A DNA stretch of 64,000 nucleotides, taken from positions 83,913,877-83,977,876 of the forward strand of contig CM019063.1 in NCBI GenBank assembly GCA_009667805.1. Reading direction: 5' to 3'. Position numbers and translations under genes: made by a program. Each line of letters opens with the position of its first letter. Within the stretch, counting starts at the first letter, position 1. The DNA is from Leptobrachium leishanense. Its lineage: Eukaryota; Chordata; Amphibia; Anura; Megophryidae. Below are positions 34,748-45,969 of the stretch, piece after piece. Under the pieces are notes generated by a model. That model saw only the letters and a list, made by a program, of their open reading frames with translations. It searched no databases and had not been told where the DNA came from.

Positions 34748-36273
34748 AGGGAATGAAAAAGGTGGCTAAGGCCAAATATGTGACTTTCCTGGCTCACTCC
34801 GGAAGGTCCGAAGGACCAGTCGGAGGCCATGGAAATGTGCAGGTCACAAGGCCTGGGGTAATCAAGGGCCAAGTATGGCGGCCAGAGCCATGGTAGTCGC
34901 CACAGTGGCACACCTTGAGGTAGCCCCGAACGCCAAAAGAAGGGGGAAAAAAAAAAAAAAAAAAAGGGAGGGGGGGGGGGGTCTGCAGCACGAGGTGGTG
35001 TGTAGAAAATAAAAACATGGGAAAAGGTTGGAGGGGAGGAAAAACAGGGGAGGGGGGAGAAACAACTCAGCCAGAATATTGATAAGGATATAAGAGTGGG
35101 GGGGAACTCAGCGGATCCGGGCAAGCTGTTCACAAGTTTGATCAGGAGAATATAGAAGGGATGGGGGAAAACATCAATAAACGTACAGCTAAAGTCTCAA
35201 TGAGAAAATAAAAATAAAAAATAAAAAAAAAGAGTCTTCAGTAGTTGCCTCAGAGTAAAGAGCGTGGGGGGGTCACATCGAGAAAAAGGGTCGAAGGCCG
35301 AGAGCACTGGTGAAGCAAGTCAGACCAGCTCAGCCCGTGTCCAGCCACAGGGCAGGGTGATCAGCTCCACCGAGTCCAGCGAACCCTCGGGGGATCCAGC
35401 AGGTGGGTAGGTCCCAAAAAGTCCCAGCAAGGTCAGACCTGCACAAAAGGCACCAAACCGGGATGCCAGGTAGGCCTCCATCCACACCTCCATGCCAAGC
35501 AGCCTCACGAGGTACAGCTGCTGGCGCTGGCAGCACCGGAACGGAGGGCGGCAGAAGAAGTCCGAGCGGTGCCATCATTACTGCCACAAGGGGTAGCACC
35601 GCGTCCCTCGGACTCCGGTCGTCTGTACAGCAGGTAGAAGGCACTCCCTCCAGTATCGCCCGTGCAGACCGTGCCACGCCAACCTGTTCCTGATCCGAGA
35701 ACGCCAGCACCGGAACACCGCCTCTGCTCCGCAACTCCCCAGCCCCCATCTCTCCCTGGACCATGCAGCTCCGCGGGACCAGGTCAGGCCGAGCCCCTCC
35801 GTGTAGCCTGCCGTGCGCAGTCCCGTCCTCTCGGCCGTGTCGCAGTACCGCCATAACGCGGCGCATGTCACCTCGCGTCAGTGGACGCTCGTCGTCCTCC
35901 AAGATCAGCAGCAGTTCATCAAATATGGCTGGGAGACGTGGGCCCACCGTCTCCTCGGCCCTCATCATGAATCTCATAGGGAGGAAAACGTTCAGGGAGG
36001 ACAGGCTAGAGCACAACAGGCCCCGAAGGATAGGCCGCAAGATGGCCGCTGGTTACACGTGCCACCCAGTGTCAGCCGCCAACTGACGCGTCTCTAGACC
36101 GGAGGGGGGGAAAGTCAGGCTCCGGTCAACTCAGTCCTGATGGCCAGCCGCTCGGGTACCTCAGGGAAGGAATCTCAGCGGCAAGGGTCAGAAATAGGTC
36201 CCTGGAAGAGGGTAATGCTGCGGAGCTCCGGTAACATGCGGCTTCTCTCTTCAGCGGCCGGCCACGCCCCCCC
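34453..36273 (-). mobile_element. Poly(A)-tailed retroposon, minus strand, 14-bp TSD
   Basis: ctcttgggtctttt is present at 34443-34456 and 36274-36287, so this is one insertion. A 30-bp poly-T at 34453-34482 is the poly(A) tail of a minus-strand RNA. The 5' end at 36273 starts with a G run and 'gcgtggccggccgc', a GC-rich start typical of L1-type promoters. The 1.8 kb contains A- and C-homopolymer runs (34708-34748, 34950-34981) but no reverse transcriptase. A 236-codon frame (36040-35330) has no recognised domain and may be chance in GC-rich DNA. Probably a non-autonomous LINE derivative. Confidence 0.65.
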
Positions 36274-36504
36274 CTCTTGGGTCTTTTGATTCTGTAAGAG
36301 ATGCTTTTTAATTTATCAGCTTTTAATTTTCATTTTATGAAAACCTGAAATGTTTAGGATGGAGTCAGACCTTAAAGAGAGGGGAGAGGAGACTCGTACC
36401 TTTATCCAATGCAAAAGGTGTCACTGCAAACCCGAACACACTTAGATTGATATATCAATCTCAGTCATTGCATATATAGCTTAATGTTATTTTGTCTATT
36501 CCAG

Positions 36505-36637
36505 TGACATAAATGATCGACTTGATGCTGTGTCTGAAATCTTGCACTCGGAGAGTAACATTTTCAGTGAAATACGCACCTGTTTCTCAAGTTTGCCGGA
36601 TTTGGAAAGGGGATTATGCAGTATTTATCACAAAAAG
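36505..36637 (+). CDS. msh3: msh3 exon (core domain)
   Basis: A 133-bp exon. T36505 completes the Ser codon from 28061, then 44 codons read [20 protein letters not shown] and [24 protein letters not shown]. 'RLDAV.E.L' and 'LPDLERGL..I' are conserved MutS III motifs; the latter packs near the lever hinge. The acceptor is gtctattccag and the donor gtacgt. It ends on a codon boundary. The following intron is the largest visible one, about 18.1 kb, and contains three Tc1 elements of full or nearly full length. Confidence 0.93.
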
Positions 36638-36639
36638 GT

Positions 36640-37555
36640 ACGTTTGTGCCATTGAATCGGGGTTCTTTAGTAATTAGGCCTTTAGTCCTGATGTGGTTAC
36701 AGCCCATGAAGCATTTTCTTGTCTTGCTTGAAAAGGCAGAACATTTCTCTGAAAAAATGTTACCCTTCTCTCAACATCCTGTCATGTTCAGCCTTTACGT
36801 TTGGCTTGGTGAGACTCTGAGTGCTTTTCCTTTATAAAGAGAGGCTGTGGACTATAATAATAATAAAGTTTACTTCAGTATATAGAAAATGTATAAAAGA
36901 AAACTGGAAAAAATATGCTGGTGTTTAATGATCCATCTGATTCTTTGATTGTTCAACAGTATAGTAAAAACTGGTTCTTACCGAGAGCAGGACGTGCTTG
37001 TGCATTGAGGAGCCTCTTTTTTCAGCACTTGGATGCTGACAACTATTATTATTTAATTGTATTGCCTTATTTTCCACAGTAAGGGGTTGCAGTAATTTAA
37101 GGTAAGACCTAGATGGACAGAAACAGGAGGTGAAGAGTACCCTGATCCTGAAGGATCTTACAATCCACACATATTCCTTCATGCAGAGCACAGTGCAGCC
37201 ACCAGCAGCAATTACATTTTTACATCAGATAGCTGGAACTGGCCTATAAACTGGGAGAAACAAAATGGCCGCTCTCCATTTGCACAATGCAGCACCCTGT
37301 TTGAGCTGGGTGAGAGCTCGAGTCCCACATGTAGGCTCTTTGGAATTTCTATTGTAGGAGCTTAGCTATAGCTGTAGGAAATTCTGTAAATCTCTGGGTT
37401 CAGAGATAAGGATAAGCCGAATACTGAAACCACCAAAGAAGGACTACAGTAAGGAAGTAAACTTTCTCATTGATATAAATCCCATTGTTAAATCCTCAAA
37501 TACGCCAAAATAGGCAAATTTGAGTAGAAAAAGCCCGTAAATGTTTTACTTTTTT
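36640..37555. other. Unassigned intron sequence
   Basis: No repeat family or exon recognised. Confidence 0.4.
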
Positions 37556-37557
37556 CT

Positions 37558-37746
37558 TTTAGAAAGTATTTTACCAGGAAGAATACATTGAGATTTCTCT
37601 CATTTTCAGTATGTCCTGGGTGACGAATATGTACCGTATGTGTCTTGCCCAAGGACACTTACTGGAGAGGTGCTCTGGCCGGGATTCAAACCTGTGTCTC
37701 CACAGTTATAGAACAGTGATGTTACCTCTACTCCACCCAGCTGGTA
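37558..37746 (-). mobile_element. tRNA-derived SINE, minus strand
   Basis: Inverse of the SINEs at 17173 and 42921. The + strand shows the tail 'gtattttaccaggaagaata' first, then the inverse B box ('gggattcaaacc', near 37680) and the inverse head 'gttacctctactccaccc'. Confidence 0.75.
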
Positions 37747-38700
37747 CTGGTATATGCAATTCCCTGGTTAAATATATGAAAGGGGTGGGCAGACAGCGTA
37801 GGCAATGTAGGTGTGTGAACAAACGTTGACGGTGTACAGGAAAATCATCTTGGACAACAGGAAGCTCCAGAGAAGAATAATAGAAAAGAGCAGTACAGAA
37901 CAAGCTTGCCTAGGTTGGCATAGTGGACTATCTTGGAAGGCCCTTCTTCTGGCTGGTGCCCACATCTGCAGTTGTCGGAAGAGTCTTGCTTAAATTCCTG
38001 GTGTAACGAGAGGCCAGGTCCAATATTTTCCATTGGCCGCCATGGTTCGTTCGCCTTCGCCAGATTCTCCCCTCAGCCCGCAGCGCTGGAACAATGTCAG
38101 ATCTTGATTTCTCCCAATAAAGCAGATGACACTGGTCATATTGGGTTAAGCAGACTCTCTGGCCATTTCACATGGCCTGCCTTTAATTTGGTTCAGAATC
38201 AGATAACAACAGTTAACATTCCCGCCCCCCAGACATCTCGGCACCGCCATTCAGCCTGCTCTCCATCAGGTCGTCTCAGAGTGCAAGTTCTTGAGCAGGG
38301 GCTTCTCTGATACTGTTCTATGTGTTTAACTTGAATGTACAGTCAGGTCCAGAAATACTGGGACATCGGCACAATTCTAACATCTTTGGCTCTATACACC
38401 ACCACAATGGAGTTGGAATGAAACAAACACAATGTGCTTTAACTGCAAACTGTCAGGTTAATTTGAGGGTATGTACATCCCACTCAGGTGAACCGGGTAG
38501 GAAATACAGCAGTTTGCAGATGTGCCTCCCACTTGTTAAGGGACCAAAGATAAGACCAAAGACAATTGGCTTCTCAGCTGTTCCATGGCCAGGTGTGTGA
38601 TATTCCCTCATTACCCCAATTACAATGTGCAGATAAAAGGCCCAGAGTTCATTTCAAGTGTGCTATTTGCATTTGGAATCTGTTGCTGTCAACTCTCAAG

Positions 38701-39723
38701 ATGAGATCCAAAGAGCTGTCACTATCAGTAAAGCAAGCCATCATTAGGCTGAAGAAACAAAACAAACCCATCAGAGAGATAGCAAGAACATTAGGCGTGG
38801 CGAAAACAACTGTTTGGAACATTCTCAAAAAGAAGGAACGCACCGGTGAGCTCAGCAACACCAAAAGACCCGGGAGACCACGGAAAACAACTGTGGTGGA
38901 TGACCGAAGAATTCTTTCCCTGGTGAAGAAAACACCCTTCACAACAGTTGGCCAGATCAAGAACACTCTCCAGGAGGTAGGTGTATGTGTGTCAAAGTCA
39001 ACAATCAAGAGAAGACTTCACCAGAGTGAATACAGAGGGTTCACCACAAGATGTAAACCATTGGTGAGCCTCAAAAACAGGAAGGCCAGATTAGAGTTTA
39101 CAAACACCTAACAAAGCCTTCACAGTTCTGGAACAAGATCCTATGGACAGATGAGACCAAGATCAACTTGTACCAGAGTGATGGGAAGAGAAGAGTATGG
39201 AGAAGGAAAGGAACTGCTCATGATCCTAAGCATACCACCTCATCAGTGAAGCATGGTGGTGGTAGTGTCACGGCGTGGGCATGTATGGCTGCCAATGGAA
39301 CTGGTTCTCTTGTATTTATTGATGATGTGACTGCTGACAAAAGCAGCAGGATGAATTCTGAAGTGTTTCGGGCAATATTATCTGCTCACATTCAGCCAAA
39401 TACTGCAGAACTCATTGGACGGCGCTTCACAGTGCAGACGGACAATGACCCAAAGGATACTGCAAAAGCAACCAAAGTGTTTTTGAAGGGACAGAAGTGG
39501 AATGTTAGGCAATGGCCAAGTCAATCACCTGACCTGAATCCCATTGAGCGTGCATTTCACTTGCTGAAGACAAAACTGCCTCAAGAACAAGCAGGAACTG
39601 AAGACCGTTGCAGTAGAGGCCTGGCAGAGCATCACCAGGGATGAAACCCAGCGTCTGGTGATGTCTATACGTTCCAGACTTTAGGCTGTGATTGACTGCA
39701 AAGGATTTGCAACCAAGTATTAA
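38701..39723 (+). pseudogene. Tc1 family A transposase, broken
   Basis: It starts MRSKELSLSVKQAIIRLKKQ at 38701 and keeps one frame through the helix-turn-helix (KPIREIARTLGVAKTTVWNI) and PGRPRKTTVVDDRR up to 39111, where a small deletion shifts frame. A second frame (39168-39644) holds the catalytic region: LVFIDDVTADKSS, TDNDPKDT (normally DNDPKHT; His to Asp) and [12 protein letters not shown] further deletion near 39580 removes a few codons, and a stop lies near 39681. The end is ATKY-like before the stop at 39721-39723. The frame is better preserved at the N-terminus than in copy 1. Inactive. Confidence 0.88.
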
Positions 39724-39779
39724 GAAGGGAAAGTTTGATTTATGATTATTATTCTGTCCCATTACCTTTGGTCCCTTAA

Positions 39780-40960
39780 CCCTTTCGCTGCTGAGGCTTT
39801 TCACACCTCTGTGCTGAGGTCATTTTTACCGGTTTTGCTCATCATGTTTAAACGTGTTTTGAAGGCTTATTTTAGTATATGACCCAGACATATTATATAT
39901 CGTTCTTTCCGTCAGACTCGGTAGATTAATAATATGTCATTATTATATGTATACGTCATGACCTGTCTGTATATTATAACAAAAAATGCAATAAAATATG
40001 TATTTTCAATAATTTACAATGTGTAAAGTGTTTTTTTTTTTTCACATTTTAACATGCGAGCAATTGCGGTTATATTTTGTATGGGGTGCGCTTGTTAAAA
40101 AAATTAGAGATGGGGTCTCGTTACATTTTTTTTGGGGAAAATTACACGATTTTTAACAAACGCACCGCATACAAAAATCGTTAGTGCAGCATCATTGTTC
40201 ACATTATAATTGAAATGGGAACAATATTGCTGCATTAACGAACCAAAAAAAAAAAAGAAAAATGTTTATTTTTTTTTTTATAATTTTTTTTTTAAATATA
40301 TTTTTATTTTTAATTTTTTTTTTAAAAAAAACTTTTTTCACAGTAGTGTTTGGTATCGTTGGAACGGCCATGCTCTGGCCGATCCAACCATACCAAACTT
40401 TAACCCCTAGCTGCCACGGATCGGGAGATAGGGAGTTCATTGGAACTCCCTATCTCCAGCGTTGGTGGCAGTTAGGGGTTAACTCTAGGACTGGCGTCAT
40501 CGTGCTATGCACGATGACGCCAGTCCTCAGGGGGAGTTCCTGGAGTCTTGGCCGACATCCAAGATGTCGGCCAGCTCCGGGAAAGGATCACGAACCGGCG
40601 CTTTTCAGCGCCGATTCGCGATCCAGCTCCCCAGGGGTTAATGCCAGGTACCATTTGGAAGGGCAGGCTGTGCCCTTCCAAATGATGCCTGGGTTAACCC
40701 CCGCAACGCCGCCGATCGGGAGGGAGAGAGGTCCGAAGGACCTCCCCCCCCTCCCTTTCAGGCGCCTCCTCCGCACATGCGGGGGGGGGGCGCCTGAATT
40801 AGGTGTCATCGCGCTGCCGCGATGACACCTAATTTCATCGGCGGTGGTTCCGGATGCTGGGCTGACATCGAGGATGTCAGCCCGCACCGGGGGGGCCAGC
40901 GATCGGCCGGAACCCGGCCGAACGCTGACCCCAAAGAGCGTGTCCTCCGCATGGAAGTGG
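39780..40960. mobile_element. piggyBac-type MITE inserted in Tc1-A (TTAA)
   Basis: TTAA lies on both sides (39776-39779, 40961-40964) and copies 1 and 3 of Tc1-A are uninterrupted at this site. The inverted ends are 'ccctttcgctgctgagg' and the inverse of 'cctccgcatggaagtgg', imperfect. From 40395 to 40860 it is a chain of hairpins with arms of 9-19 bp, for example around 40433, 40503, 40570, 40680, 40815 and 40870. There is no transposase. It shares 'gctcatcatgtttaaac' with the MITE at 44416-45378, in reverse orientation. Confidence 0.8.
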
Positions 40961-41162
40961 TTAACAAGTGGGAGGCATATCTGCAAACTGCTGTAAATCC
41001 TACACCGTTCACCTGAGATGGATGTACATACCCTCAAATTAAAGCTGACAGTCTGCAGTTAAAGCACATTATGTTTGTTTCATTCCAACTCCATTGTGGT
41101 GGTGTATAGAGCCAAAGATGCTAGAATTGTGTCAATGTCCCAATATTTCTGGACCAGACTGT

Positions 41163-41232
41163 ATATTGGTTATTCTGGCTCTCCCATTGTACAGCGCTGC
41201 GGTACTTGGTGGCGCCTTATAAATAACTGTAA
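41163..41232 (+). repeat. L2 tail fragment
   Basis: 'ccattgtacagcgctgcggt' followed by 'ggcgccttataaata' matches the very end of the L2 LINE. Confidence 0.6.
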
Positions 41233-41239
41233 CTGCATT

Positions 41240-42915
41240 CATACAGAGCAATGGTCCTTGTTTGGGGGGGAATTCAAAAATGAGCTCCCTCCTGAAAATC
41301 ACCACAACGGTAGCTCCTCATGAGGAGGACCCCAACCCCGAAAGAGCACCCTGCTGGAGCAAATGGTTTTCAGGGCAGCGAGGTTTAAAGTTTCTGCAGA
41401 TGGTTCCACTAAAGTAAATGCAGTCTTTGAATGGGATGGGATGGCCCTTCTAGCTCCTTGGATTGTGATTGGCTGGGGTTTCAAACCAAGCTCATGCCTT
41501 CAAACCCAGGCTTAAAAGGCATTTGGATTATGTGCTGATGGGGGGAGGGGGCACAAACCACCACTTTTAACATTAAAACATAAATAGACAAATTGCTTAC
41601 ATGAGGGGAATTGCAGAGGAGCGAGGTTTTAGTACAGTCCACAGTCTCTGAGCAAGGGGTTCTTTGACACCTGGATTCAATTAACTTTCATATTTAAGAC
41701 TTATGGTCTTCTGGGGCCTGGAGAAGCTGCAAGACGGAGGCTTTCTCGTCTGAGGAACTGAGTGAACCAGTGGGTTGGTGCTGTGCAAGGTGGAGAAGTG
41801 TATTTCCCATTCTATATATTGCAGAGCATCTAGCCACCAAACCTCAAGGGAAAAAAGTGAATCTCCATGCAAAGTGCTTTTCTGTATTCATAGGGACTTT
41901 ACCCTGCCCTTCAGTGGCAAGTCAACCATATTGCAGAATTCAACAAGTAGTGCGGCATGCTCCGAGATATTGGAAAATCTGTCTAGGTTCTGTTGTGATT
42001 TTATGTTCTTTGGTCATTATCACCATATATTAGATTATTTTTACCCAAGTCTGTACAAAGTGTATATTGTGGACAGGCAAATAAAGCCTTTGTGTTTATT
42101 GGGCTGATTGTGTAAAATTGCAACCACAATATAACTGCTGCTATGACCATGGGCACTTTCTAAAAGAATGCTGTAAGATTGACCTCTGTTGTTTGGCTCG
42201 TTTGTCAATTTATTCTATTTTGCTTGAGCCTGGGAAACATGAGCCACAAAGACCTGTGATTTTACTATGAACTGAGATTTGAACAGGTGGAAGTTACTGC
42301 GTGTGATGCCCCAAACACATTTCAGTTCCAGTAGCTTTATACATGACAAGTTAATTAGCCGTGTATCTGGAGTGAGAATGGAGCTCTTGGGGCCTATTAT
42401 TGTTGGAACATAAGCATGTTGGTATTGCGCAGTGCTCATCGCCATTGCCACTCGGCTAAGTGCTGTAGGAAGCAGTGGTCACAACCAGAGCAGAAGAATG
42501 TGGAGACCAAAGCGCTGGCAATAAGTTGACCTGTTAAACTCTCTAAGCCAGGGGTGGCCACGTGCCAGTTTTGATGCAGATAATCTTGAACGAGCCACTC
42601 CACCTTAACCTAAGCCCCTCCTCGATTGCCAGAAAGGATACAAAAAATATGTATTTTGTATACTTCAAATAAAATCGTACTGAAGAGAAAAATATTGTTA
42701 AACTGATACTGTTGTAAAAGAACGCAAATAATCATTCAAGAACTAGTATATTAACAATAAAAATTACTTGCAAAGAAAGAAACTTATTCCTACATTGTCT
42801 GATTAGACGCCAGGGCTGAAATGCTACGCTGCTTAGCCAGTTTGTTCAATGAATTTTATTAAAATTACTAAAGAGGGAAAGGAGGAAATGGGGTGGGACG
42901 TTAGACCTGGTTCCT
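41240..42915. other. Unassigned intron sequence
   Basis: No exon or transposon end recognised. Confidence 0.4.
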
Positions 42916-42920
42916 TTTAA

Positions 42921-43125
42921 CAGTAGAGGTTACATCACTGCTCTGCGTGGAGAGAGACTGTGGAGACACAGGTTCGATCCCGGCAAGAGCACCTCTCCAG
43001 TAAGTGTCCTTGGGCAAGACACCTAACGGTACATACTCGCCACCCAGGACATACTTGAAAACGAGAGAAATCTCAATGTATCCTTCCGGGTAAAATCCTT
43101 TCTCAAAAAACAAACAAAAAAAACA
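42921..43125 (+). mobile_element. tRNA-derived SINE, plus strand
   Basis: It has the head 'cagtagaggttacatcactg', the B box 'ggttcgatcc' at 42971-42980 (canonical GGTTCGATCC), the body 'gcacctctccagtaagtgtc', and the LINE-type tail 'ggacatacttgaaaacgaga' followed by an A-rich end. The best preserved of the three SINE copies. Confidence 0.8.
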
Positions 43126-43339
43126 GAAAATGGAATGGATAGTCTCAACTTTTATCAAATACTCTTTACTTTTATTTAAATAATTTGTTCTGCAACATTG
43201 GAATTTGTAGTAGCGTTGAGTAATGCCACCCTGTCTCCTCAAGTACTGATATTTCTGTTTTTTAGTATGTATCCCCATCTCATACTTCAGAAGCAATGAT
43301 TTTAAAAGGATATCTCAGCATTTTGGGAGCACTATCCGC

Positions 43340-43610
43340 TGCCACTCACTAAAACCGAGATGCAAAGGGGGAAAAATTAGCTTCCCCTTTGCGTCCCGTT
43401 TTCCCCAGCAGATTGTGGGGCAGGCATCGAGTCCAGCAGCCTGCCCCTTAGCGATCGCTAAGCTCGTGGATGCTGGGGGCAGCGTTACAGCGCCGTCCCC
43501 AGCATCCCCTCCATGGCGTCCATAGGACTCCATGAAGGATTGTGCTGCTGGGTCACATGACCAGCAGGATCTCTCCTCTCGCGAGATCCTGCTGGTCAGC
43601 TGAGTGATCG
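43340..43610. repeat. Cluster of GC-rich hairpins
   Basis: Successive inverted repeats include 'gcaaaggggga' / 'tcccctttgc', 'ttagcgatcgctaa', 'gctgggggc' / 'gtccccagc' and 'tgaccagcaggatct' / 'agatcctgctggtca'. The style matches the piggyBac-type elements nearby, but no element ends were found. Confidence 0.55.
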
Positions 43611-44415
43611 CGGGAGGAGACAGGGGACTTTCTTCCCACAGTATCACTCTGCTCCCGGCAGCCAGAAGCAGCGATTCGGGCCACCATACTCGCCGAGGGA
43701 TAAGAGGTGAGTATCTGATTTTTGAGGGGTTTTGAGCTGCGGATTCTGTAGCAGTGCAATCCGTTACCTACACCTCTGAGCTGGTGTTAAATTTTTCATT
43801 AGCGCCAGCTCTTATTAACTAGCGATAGGGCCAAGTGATCCTAACACTATTTAATCTACACTTTCACTTTGTGCTCCCCATGTTAGGTATAGGGAGCGCA
43901 AAGTACAGTAAACTCTCACTACGAATCACTAATTAACAAGCGCTAATGGGTTTTTTAACCAGTTAGCGATTCGAAGGCATTGTGGGCGCAGCGCTATGGC
44001 CTCCTAATCTGACGCTAGTGTTAGCTTGAAGGAGGTGATAGAGCCCTGGTTGTTTTAATGAGACTCTCTCTTCAGTCAGTCTCGCTTCTTCTCATTCTTC
44101 CCCATCAGCAGTGATTTTCATCCGTTTCATCTCGCGGCACACTGGAGAGTAGCATAAAATTATCAAGGCACACCAGTGGCTTTTAAGCTTATATTTTATC
44201 GTTTAAAGTACACATATTAAGATGTTAAAATTGTATTTAAAATTTCACTCAATAATACACGTCTACTTTTGCCTTTGCTCCTTTACACCCACATTGTAAC
44301 AGTGTCTTGTTACCCACATACCTCATTCTGCCATTGCATGGTAAAGACACACAGGGCGCCAGATGACCATTCAAGGCATTTCACAAATCTAATTGAAACG
44401 TGCATTAGTCCTTAA

Positions 44416-45378
44416 CCCCTTAACGCTGCAGGACGTTCCATGCCGTCCTGCATTTGGTGGGCTTTAACGCTGCAGGGCGGTATGGAACGTCCTCGGCGTT
44501 AGGAGCCCAGCCGGAGGTTATACTCACCTCCCCGGCGGCTCCCACGCAGATCTGGCTTCTATGAAGTCTGATCTGCGTTTTTTATAGCCTCCCTGCGCAC
44601 TGACGTCATTGCGCTGGCATGATGACGTCAGTTTCAGGCGCACCCCCCGCCGGAGCATGGGGAAGCGCCTGGAGGATCCCTCTATCTCCCCATCACCGGG
44701 GGCTAGAAGTCTGTTTTTTCGATGGAAATCCCATAGAGGAGATAGGGGGGCTCTTTGAACCCCTTTATCTCCTGATTGGTGGCAGCTAGGGGGTCATGCC
44801 TGATATCGTTGGAAAGGTCTGAGCATGGCCTTTCCAATGATATCAAACATGATGATGATAAAAGTGAAATAAAAGTGTTAAAAATAAAAATAATAAAACA
44901 ATTAATTAAAAAATAAAAACGTGCCTTTTTTTTTTTGATGCAGCATTATGGTTCACATTTCAATTATAATGTGAACAATGATTCTTCACCAATGATTTTT
45001 TTTTTTTTTGGGGGGTTTAGCAAAAATCACGTAATTTCTCCCCCCCCCCAAAAAAAAATGGGAGTTCCCAAGTCTACCCCACAGAATATAACCGCAAAGG
45101 ATCGGACAATAAAATGTGAAAAAAAAATACTTTACACACTGTGGATGATTGAAATTTTATTGAAAATTCTCATTTTTTTTACATTTATTTTTATAGCATT
45201 CTGGCAGAACATGACGTATATATATTATTAGTCTGCCGGAAAGAACGATATATAATTTGTCTGGGTGGTATAATAATACGTGACTTAAACTGCGTTTAAA
45301 CATGATGAGCAAAAACTTCAGCAAACTTCCCTTCCGAAAAAGCGCCGAAGTTGTAAAATTACTCCCGTCCTAAAGGGG
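44416..45378. mobile_element. piggyBac-type MITE, 963 bp
   Basis: TTAA at 44412-44415 and 45379-45382. The ends are 'ccccttaacgctgcagga' and the inverse of 'gtcctaaagggg'. A hairpin chain (44425-44830) includes arms around 'ctgacgtcat' / 'atgacgtcag' and 'tgatatcgttggaaagg' / 'cctttccaatgatatca'. The right half shares 'gtttaaacatgatgagc' with the MITE at 39780-40960 in opposite orientation. Non-autonomous. Confidence 0.75.
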
Positions 45379-45424
45379 TTAATTCAAAACATTATAGTGT
45401 ATCGTTAGTATACACTGTAGTATA

Positions 45425-45961
45425 CACTGGTGGCCAAAATTGTGTATACACCTTACATTTTTACAAACTTTTGCAGTTTAAAGTACTTAAAAAATCTCTA
45501 AAAATGTCATAGCACAAGTAACATTTAATGTAGTAAATGAGTGCCTTAACAACAAAAAAATCTTTAAATAAGTTCAGTTTTGGTTGGAAATGTCCCATAA
45601 TGCATCTTGGCTATGATATAGCATAAAAATGAAAATTTCAAGTTTGTCACAATGTGTTTTTTCAATAACGTGTTGAATAGCCTTTGGCCTTAACTACTGC
45701 CTGACACCTTCTAGGCATTGACTCTACAAGTCTTTTGACATCCTCTTCTGTGATCAAATGATGCCAGGAATTGATTATAGCCACAATGAGTCCTCGCTTC
45801 TTACTTGGATTCTTGCTGGAGACCATGCGTTTCAATCTTGACCACAGATTTTCAATGGAATCCAAGTCAGGGCTATTTCCAGGACAGGGAAACAGACGAA
45901 TTTTCTTGTCAACCAAAACTGACAAAATCAGAAGGTGTATCCACAATTTTGGCCACTAGTG
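45425..45961 (-). mobile_element. Internally deleted Tc1-like element (third family)
   Basis: The ends 'cactggtggccaaaattgtg' and the inverse at 45961 lie next to TA (45423-45424, 45962-45963). At 537 bp it retains only the C-terminus of a transposase on the minus strand. Confidence 0.8.
45662..45946 (-). pseudogene. Tc1-like transposase C-terminus
   Basis: Reads PCPGNSPDLDSIENLWSRLK (the catalytic Glu block of DDE transposases, here SIENLW), then VESMPRRCQAVVKAKGYSTRY and a stop. The N-terminal DNA-binding region and both catalytic Asp residues are deleted. It is a remnant of a longer transposase, not a separate gene. Confidence 0.75.
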
Positions 45962-45969
45962 TATGATAG

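Larger units (their letters stand above)
38340..41161 (+). mobile_element. Tc1 family A, copy 2, containing a piggyBac-type MITE
   Basis: Starts 'cagtcaggtccagaaatact' after TA (38338-38339) and ends with the inverse before TA (41162-41163). Removing the insert at 39780-40960 leaves a Tc1-A of about 1.64 kb, the same as copy 1. Confidence 0.9.

Noticed and set aside
35330..36040. 236-codon frame as a host gene
   Set aside because: Lies in a retroposon with target duplication and in GC-rich DNA where long chance frames are common; no domain seen.
40262..40825. 187-codon open frame
   Set aside because: Begins in poly-T, then runs through the hairpin chain of a MITE; no protein domain.
42921..43000. 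Functional tRNA gene
   Set aside because: A B box is present but no cloverleaf with acceptor stem can be formed, and it is fused to a LINE-type tail; it is a SINE.
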